A stretch of 64,000 nt of DNA from DP-19 sp036496285 (GTDB lineage Bacteria > Desulfobacterota > Binatia > UTPRO1): the NCBI GenBank assembly GCA_036496285.1, contig DASXLI010000114.1:21601-85600 (forward strand), read 5' to 3'. Position numbers and translations under genes: made by a program. The notes below the pieces were generated by a model that saw nothing but the letters and a program-made list of their open reading frames with translations, did not search any database and had not been told where the DNA came from. Of the stretch, positions 59,822 to 64,000 are shown in pieces. Numbering within the stretch: the stretch's first letter is position 1; each line of letters opens with the position of its first letter.

Positions 59822-61098
59822 GCGGCCGCCGCGCGGCCGCATTGCCCGATCCTCACACCGGCACCGCGAGCCGCTTCCCGCTGGTGAGCTGCGACGACGC
59901 GTTCGCGGTCCTCCGCCGCTTCCGGCCGGTCGGCACCGAGCTCGTCGCGGTCGAGGATCTCGCGGGGCGCGTGCTCGCGCGGCCGGTGCGCGCCGCGATC
60001 GACGTCCCGCACTTCGCGCGCGCCTACATGGACGGCTACGCCGTGCGCGCCGCCGACACCGCCGGTGCGCGCGACGCCACGCCCGCGAGCCTGCGCGTCG
60101 CGGGCTCGGTCGAGATGGGCGCGGCGGCGCCGGGACCCGTGCGGCGCGGCCAGGCCATGCGCATCCCGACCGGCGGCATGCTCCCGACGGGCGCCGACGC
60201 GGTCGTGATGGTCGAGCACACGAGCGAGGCGGACGGCGTGGTCCGCATCGTGCGCGCCGCGACGCCAGGGCAGCACGTCATGCGGCGCGGCGAGGACATG
60301 CGGCGCGGCGCCGTGCTTTTTCCCGCCGGCCACCGCTGCCGCGCGCACGACGTCGGCGCGCTCGCCGGCATCGGGGTGAGCCGCGCGCTCGTGCATCGCC
60401 GGCCGCGGGTCGCGGTGATCGCGACCGGCAGCGAGATCGTGCCGCCGGACGTGACGCCCGGTCCGGGACAGGTGCGCAGCATCAACCAGTACTCGCTGCG
60501 CGCGATGATCGCGGACTACGGCGGCGCGGCCATCGACTGCGGCGTCATCCCCGACCATCAGGCGGCGATCGCACGTGTCTTCCGCGGCGCACTCCGCCGC
60601 GCCGACCTCGTCCTCTTCTCGGGCGGCAGCTCGGTTGGCACGAAGGACCTCACTCCCGCAGTGATCAAAGGCGAGCGCGGCGCGCGCATCCTCGTCCACG
60701 GCATCCGCATCAAGCCCGGCAAGCCGACGGTAATCGCGCGGGTCGGCGGGAAACCCGTGCTCGGACTTCCGGGCCATCCGGTCTCGGCGCTGGTCGTCTT
60801 CGAGGTGTTCGCCGCCCCGCTGCTGCGGCGTCTGGGAGGCGAGTCGGAAGGGGACGCGTTCACGCCGCACGGCCGGGTACCCGCGCGGCTCGCGGCTCCG
60901 CTGACCTCGGTCGAGGGACGGGACGATTTCGTGCGCGTCCGCCTCGAGCTGCGCGACGGCGAGTGGCTCGCCCATCCGGCCTCCGGCGGCTCCGCCGAGA
61001 TCGCGAGCCTCGTCCACTCCGACGGCATGGTCCGCGTCGAGGCGGCGACACTCGCGCTCCCGGCCGGAGCGCCGGTGGTCGTGCAGTGCTTCCGCTAG
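59818..61098 (+). CDS. moeA: Molybdopterin molybdenumtransferase MoeA
   Basis: Inserts molybdate into molybdopterin. ATG 59818 overlaps the nitrilase stop and gives 426 residues. Domains in order: N-terminal MoeA_N (FDVPHFARA-like DVPHFARAYMDGYAVRAADT, GQAMRIPTGGMLPTGADAVV), MoCF domain (VAVIATGSEIVPPDVTPGPG, FSGGSSVGTKDLT, KPGKPTVIA, GLPGHPVSALVVFE) and C-terminal domain IV. It implies molybdoenzymes elsewhere in the genome. Confidence 0.95.
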   Translation: MSGRRAAALPDPHTGTASRFPLVSCDDAFAVLRRFRPVGTELVAVEDLAGRVLARPVRAAIDVPHFARAYMDGYAVRAADTAGARDATPASLRVAGSVEMGAAAPGPVRRGQAMRIPTGGMLPTGADAVVMVEHTSEADGVVRIVRAATPGQHVMRRGEDMRRGAVLFPAGHRCRAHDVGALAGIGVSRALVHRRPRVAVIATGSEIVPPDVTPGPGQVRSINQYSLRAMIADYGGAAIDCGVIPDHQAAIARVFRGALRRADLVLFSGGSSVGTKDLTPAVIKGERGARILVHGIRIKPGKPTVIARVGGKPVLGLPGHPVSALVVFEVFAAPLLRRLGGESEGDAFTPHGRVPARLAAPLTSVEGRDDFVRVRLELRDGEWLAHPASGGSAEIASLVHSDGMVRVEAATLALPAGAPVVVQCFR

Positions 61099-61104
61099 CG
61101 CCGG

Positions 61105-61179
61105 TCAGATGCGTCCGGTGAGCAACAAGATGAGAAGGATCAGCACCAGGATGCCGCCCGCTCCGTAGCCGTAGTACAT
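61105..61179 (-). CDS. 24-residue hydrophobic miniprotein, DUF3309-like
   Basis: ATG 61179 follows an excellent Shine-Dalgarno (CAGGAGGGCAGCGT). The product begins MYYGYGAGGILVLI and ends LILLLTGRI with a TGA at 61105. The end resembles the C-terminal GGxGLxLLILLILLLLGRI of DUF3309 proteins, which are short single-helix membrane peptides. It lies in the 370-base gap between moeA and the next gene. I see nothing else supported in that gap. Confidence 0.6.
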   Translation of the reverse strand: MYYGYGAGGILVLILLILLLTGRI

Positions 61180-61468
61180 ACGCTGCCCTCCTGTGTCCCG
61201 AGGGGCAGCAAGCGACGTGCCGCGAGCGGAGGCGCGATTTGCGCCCGCATATGCAGGTTCGCAACACGACGCGCAGCGGCATCGATTTCGTTCCGCGTCC
61301 CGATCGGTGAAAAGTTTGCACCGGAACGAATCCGAGTCGTGTGTACGCGCCCGGAGACGGACGTGCCGCGAGGCGCCAATTGGCTGCCGTTTCCCGGTTC
61401 CGCGGATCCGAGTAGGCGTTCCGACCGGCGTTTGCCATAGTTCCGGAGCGGTCTGCACGACGCCCATC

Positions 61469-62629
61469 ATGCTCACGTTCCGTCGACGACCCGGCCTGCT
61501 CGCCGCGCGCTGGCGCCCGCTCTGCATGACGATCCTGCTGGTGATGGCGGCGGCCGCGCCGGCCCACGGCGCGACGTTCACCGTCGACCGCACCGACGAC
61601 GACCGCACGCAGACCGCCTGCGACGAGGCGACGCCGAACGACTGCAGCCTCCGCGGCGCCGTGCTCGCGGCGAACGCGCTCGACGAGCCGAGCACCATCA
61701 ACGTGCCCGCCGGGCACTACGTCCTGACCGATGGCGCCGGCTGCTCGTTCCACGGCAGCCAGGATCCCAATGACAACATCCCCGTCGGGACCGTCGGCAT
61801 CTGCGTCCTGAAGAACATCACGATCGCGGGCGCGTCTGCCGACGACACGATCATCGACGCCAATCAGGCGCCGGGTGCTCCCGGCGTCTCCAATCCCGCG
61901 CTCTGGATCGACGCGTTCGCGACCGTCGTCGTACGGGACGTGACCATCACCAAAGGCAACTTCACGATCGGTGCCGGCTTCGGTCACGGCGGCGGCTTCC
62001 ACAACTCCGGCACGCTCACTGTCGTCGACGCGAAGCTCACCGCCAACTACAGCGGCGGCTTCGGCGGCGGCGCCGTCTACAACCAAGCCGGCACGCTCAC
62101 CCTGATTCGCACCGAGGTGTCGCAGAACACGGCCTCGGGCCAGGGCGGTGGGCTGGTGAACTCGTTCGGCACGATCTCCGTCGTCGACAGCCTCGTTACG
62201 CTCAACCAAGCCGGTGGCCAGGGCGGCGGCATCTGCAACTTCGCCGGCGTGACGACCATCACCGGCAGCACCCTCGTCGACAACGTCGCGGACACGGGTG
62301 GTGGCGCCTTCAACAGCAACTTCGACACCATGATCGTGACCAATACGACCGTGCGCGGGAATCTTGCCCGCTTCGGTGGCGGTATCTTCAACGACCAAAG
62401 CGGCATGACGCTCGCGAGCGTCACCATCACGAACAATACCGCGAGGTGGGACGGCGAGCCCGGCCGCGCCGCCGGCGGCGGGCTCGGAACGCTCGATGGC
62501 TCGATCACGACCGTCCGCAACAGCATCATCGCGGGCAACGAAGTAGCGGCGACACTGGCGGCGGAACGCCGCCGCATTGGCCTGCCCCGCATGAGTCCAA
62601 TTGGCTCGTTGCATGCCGATTGGACCTAA
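61469..62629 (+). CDS. Secreted beta-helix (CSLREA/Pmp-like repeat) protein, C-terminus apparently truncated
   Basis: ATG 61469 starts a basic N-terminus and signal peptide (LCMTILLVMAAAAPAHG/A). A CSLREA-like domain follows (TFTVDRTDDDRTQTACDEAT, PNDCSLRGAVLAANA). Then come Gly-rich parallel beta-helix repeats of the GGG-hNxG type: GHGGGFHNSGTLTV, GGGAVYNQAGTLTL, GGGLVNSFGTISVV, GGGICNFAGVTTIT, GGGAFNSN, GGGIFNDQSGMTL. The coherent repeat stops at IIAGNE (about residue 355). The last 30 residues are unrelated basic sequence reaching a hairpin and inverted repeat. It is probably a surface or secreted protein that lost its C-terminus. Confidence 0.72.
   Translation: MLTFRRRPGLLAARWRPLCMTILLVMAAAAPAHGATFTVDRTDDDRTQTACDEATPNDCSLRGAVLAANALDEPSTINVPAGHYVLTDGAGCSFHGSQDPNDNIPVGTVGICVLKNITIAGASADDTIIDANQAPGAPGVSNPALWIDAFATVVVRDVTITKGNFTIGAGFGHGGGFHNSGTLTVVDAKLTANYSGGFGGGAVYNQAGTLTLIRTEVSQNTASGQGGGLVNSFGTISVVDSLVTLNQAGGQGGGICNFAGVTTITGSTLVDNVADTGGGAFNSNFDTMIVTNTTVRGNLARFGGGIFNDQSGMTLASVTITNNTARWDGEPGRAAGGGLGTLDGSITTVRNSIIAGNEVAATLAAERRRIGLPRMSPIGSLHADWT
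62595..62625. promoter_or_regulatory. Inverted repeat upstream of the MocR-type regulator
   Basis: GTCCAATTGGC (62595–62605) and GCCGATTGGAC (62615–62625) pair at 10 of 11 positions across a 9-base spacer, 18 bases before the regulator's GTG. Position and symmetry fit an autoregulatory operator. A separate perfect 7-3-7 hairpin lies at 62557–62573. Confidence 0.5.
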
Positions 62630-62643
62630 CCTAGGCTTCCGGC

Positions 62644-64000
62644 GTGCTCGAGCTCGCGTTCACCCCGGATCGGCGCGACGGCCGCCCGCTCTACCGCCAG
62701 CTCGGCGGCTACCTGCGCGACCTCATCGAGGCGGACCGGCTGCCGGCGGGCGGCAAGCTACCGGCGACGCGCGAGCTCGCGGCGTCGCTCGGGCTCAGCC
62801 GCACCACCGTCAGCCTCGCCTACGACGATCTCGTCGCCGCGGGCCTCCTGACGGCGCACGTCGGACAGGGAACCTTCGTCGCCGCCCGCCCGACGCGCCT
62901 GCCCAGGCGCCCGGCGCTCGCGGCCGTCGAGAGCCGCGGGTTCGCCTGGTCCGGCCTCCTCGCGACACGCGCGCGTTCTCTCGGCGTGCCGGGAGGCCTC
63001 GCGCCCCGCGTTCCCGAGCCGCCGCGCTTCGACTTCCGCGGCGGGCAGATCGACACGGCGAGCCTGCCGGTCGGCGAGCTGAAACGCGCCTTCGCCGACG
63101 CGATCGGCACGCAGCTTCCCGCGCTCGCGTCGCTGCGCGATCCACGCGGCTGGCCGCCGCTACGCCGCGCCGTCGCGCGCTACCTGGTCACGCGCGGCAT
63201 CACCTGCGACGCACGCGACGTGCTGATCGTGAACGGCGGTCAGCATGCGATCGACCTCGTGGCGCGCGTCCTTCTCGATCCCGGCGACACGGTCGTGATG
63301 GAGCAGCCGGGGTACTTCGGCGCCGCCGTCGCGTTCCAGGCGGCGCAGGCGCATCTGGTCGGCGTGCGCGTCGACGAGCATGGCCTGCGCGTCGACGAGC
63401 TCGCGCGCATCCTGCGGGCCCGCCGCGCCAAGCTCGTGTACACGACGCCGGCCGCGCAGAGCCCGACCGGCGCCGTGCTGAGCGACGAGCGCCGCCGCCA
63501 GCTCCTCGCGCTCGCCGACGACGTGCAGGTGCCGATCTTCGAGGACGACTACGACAGCGAGCTCCGCTACGAGGGCGGGCCGATCGCGGCGCTGAAGACG
63601 CTCGACCACGGCGGCCAGGTCATCTACGCCGGCACGTTCTCGAAGGTCCTCCTGCCCACGCTGCGCGTCGGCTACGTGGTCGCGGCGGCGCCGCTCCTCG
63701 AGAAGATGGTTCTCGCGCGCTGGAACGGCGACGTCGGCACGAACGCGATCGCGCAGGCCGCCCTCGTCACCCTGCTCGAGCACGGCGGCCTCGAGCGCCA
63801 CCTGCGCCGGGTCCGCAAGGTCTACGCCGCGCGGCTCGCCGCCATGCTCACCGCGCTCGATGCCCACATGCCGGAGGGCGTCGTGTGGACGCGGCCGCGC
63901 GGCGGCCACGGCGTCTGGCTGACGCTGCCCGCGCACGTCGACGCCGACGCGCTGGCGCGCGCCGCGAGCGACGCGTCGATGGCGATCGCCCGCGGCGGAA
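62644..64000 (+). CDS. MocR/PdxR-family regulator (GntR HTH + aminotransferase domain), 3' end outside window
   Basis: GTG 62644 opens a frame with no stop to the window end (over 450 residues). The N-terminal GntR winged helix covers about 1–80 (GRPLYRQLGGYLRDLIEADR, LPATRELAASLGLSRTTVSL). A linker leads to a fold-type I PLP domain from about 120: NGGQHAIDLVARVLLDPGD, EDDYDSELRY and GTFSKVLLPTLRVGYV, whose Lys is the PLP Schiff-base residue. Such regulators control pyridoxal, GABA or taurine genes; the target here is unknown. The inverted repeat just upstream is a likely binding site. Confidence 0.92.
   Translation, partial: MLELAFTPDRRDGRPLYRQLGGYLRDLIEADRLPAGGKLPATRELAASLGLSRTTVSLAYDDLVAAGLLTAHVGQGTFVAARPTRLPRRPALAAVESRGFAWSGLLATRARSLGVPGGLAPRVPEPPRFDFRGGQIDTASLPVGELKRAFADAIGTQLPALASLRDPRGWPPLRRAVARYLVTRGITCDARDVLIVNGGQHAIDLVARVLLDPGDTVVMEQPGYFGAAVAFQAAQAHLVGVRVDEHGLRVDELARILRARRAKLVYTTPAAQSPTGAVLSDERRRQLLALADDVQVPIFEDDYDSELRYEGGPIAALKTLDHGGQVIYAGTFSKVLLPTLRVGYVVAAAPLLEKMVLARWNGDVGTNAIAQAALVTLLEHGGLERHLRRVRKVYAARLAAMLTALDAHMPEGVVWTRPRGGHGVWLTLPAHVDADALARAASDASMAIARGG

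Overview
This is a gene-dense, high-GC (by eye near 70%) stretch of a Gram-negative bacterial chromosome. Outer-membrane porin and pilus genes, DUF1329 proteins, and the linkage recO–glyS–ppdK–aroE–pilBTC point to a deltaproteobacterial-grade organism (Desulfobacterota/Myxococcota/Binatota-like, possibly uncultivated). This is inferred from gene content, not from a marker gene. I found no rRNA or tRNA gene, CRISPR array, insertion sequence or phage.

Layout. 1–5.2 kb, minus strand: a GlxA-type regulator (cut by the window edge), an AarF/UbiB-like kinase and a divergent membrane pyrophosphatase. 5.2–13.9 kb: a small frameshifted secreted-protein gene, then a minus-strand chaperone operon (grpE-dnaK-dnaJ) continuing into thiL, two CBS-domain CorC/HlyC-like membrane proteins and larB. 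13.9–23.0 kb, plus strand: recO, an orphan histidine kinase, a frameshifted DUF1329 gene, glyS, ppdK (with a basic N-terminal tail) and aroE.

23.4–38.8 kb is a type IV pilus locus: pilB, pilT, pilC, a membrane-anchored sigma-54 activator, two almost identical pilins, an unknown polytopic membrane protein, pilD, an antisense glycosyltransferase-like gene, four minor-pilin genes (fimT/pilV/pilW/pilX-like) and a lone receiver protein. The activator gene sits where pilS and pilR normally lie. It joins a PilS-like membrane/PAS sensor directly to a PilR-like AAA+/Fis output and lacks both the kinase and the receiver. Sigma-54 (-24/-12) promoters stand before pilT, pilA1 and pilA2, so sensor, promoters and pilus output appear to form one self-contained circuit. 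The pilins keep the same aromatic positions (F1, F24, Y27, F/Y32, F51, Y57) as the short Geobacter PilA, fused to a C-terminal domain.

38.8–43.9 kb: a compact housekeeping operon tmk-holB-ricT-metG-tatD. 43.9–49.7 kb: a secreted beta-propeller-like protein, a DUF2867 protein, a second intact DUF1329 protein and a frameshifted acyltransferase-3. 49.7–55.1 kb, minus strand: a tightly overlapping five-gene operon (apbE, porin, FMN-binding protein, four-helix membrane protein, di-haem lipoprotein) with a Fur-box-like palindrome over the first start codon. I interpret it as an iron-regulated extracytoplasmic flavin/haem electron-transfer system. 55.2–64 kb: a glyoxalase-like protein, fur with a small conserved partner, a tandem universal stress protein, phaR, a YjbQ-family protein, a nitrilase, moeA, a 24-residue DUF3309-like miniprotein, a truncated-looking secreted beta-helix protein and a MocR/PdxR regulator cut by the window end.

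Three genes (near 5,447, 17,406 and 49,125) are broken by what looks like one missing base in or next to a C run. That shared signature suggests either sequencing/assembly error or recent decay.
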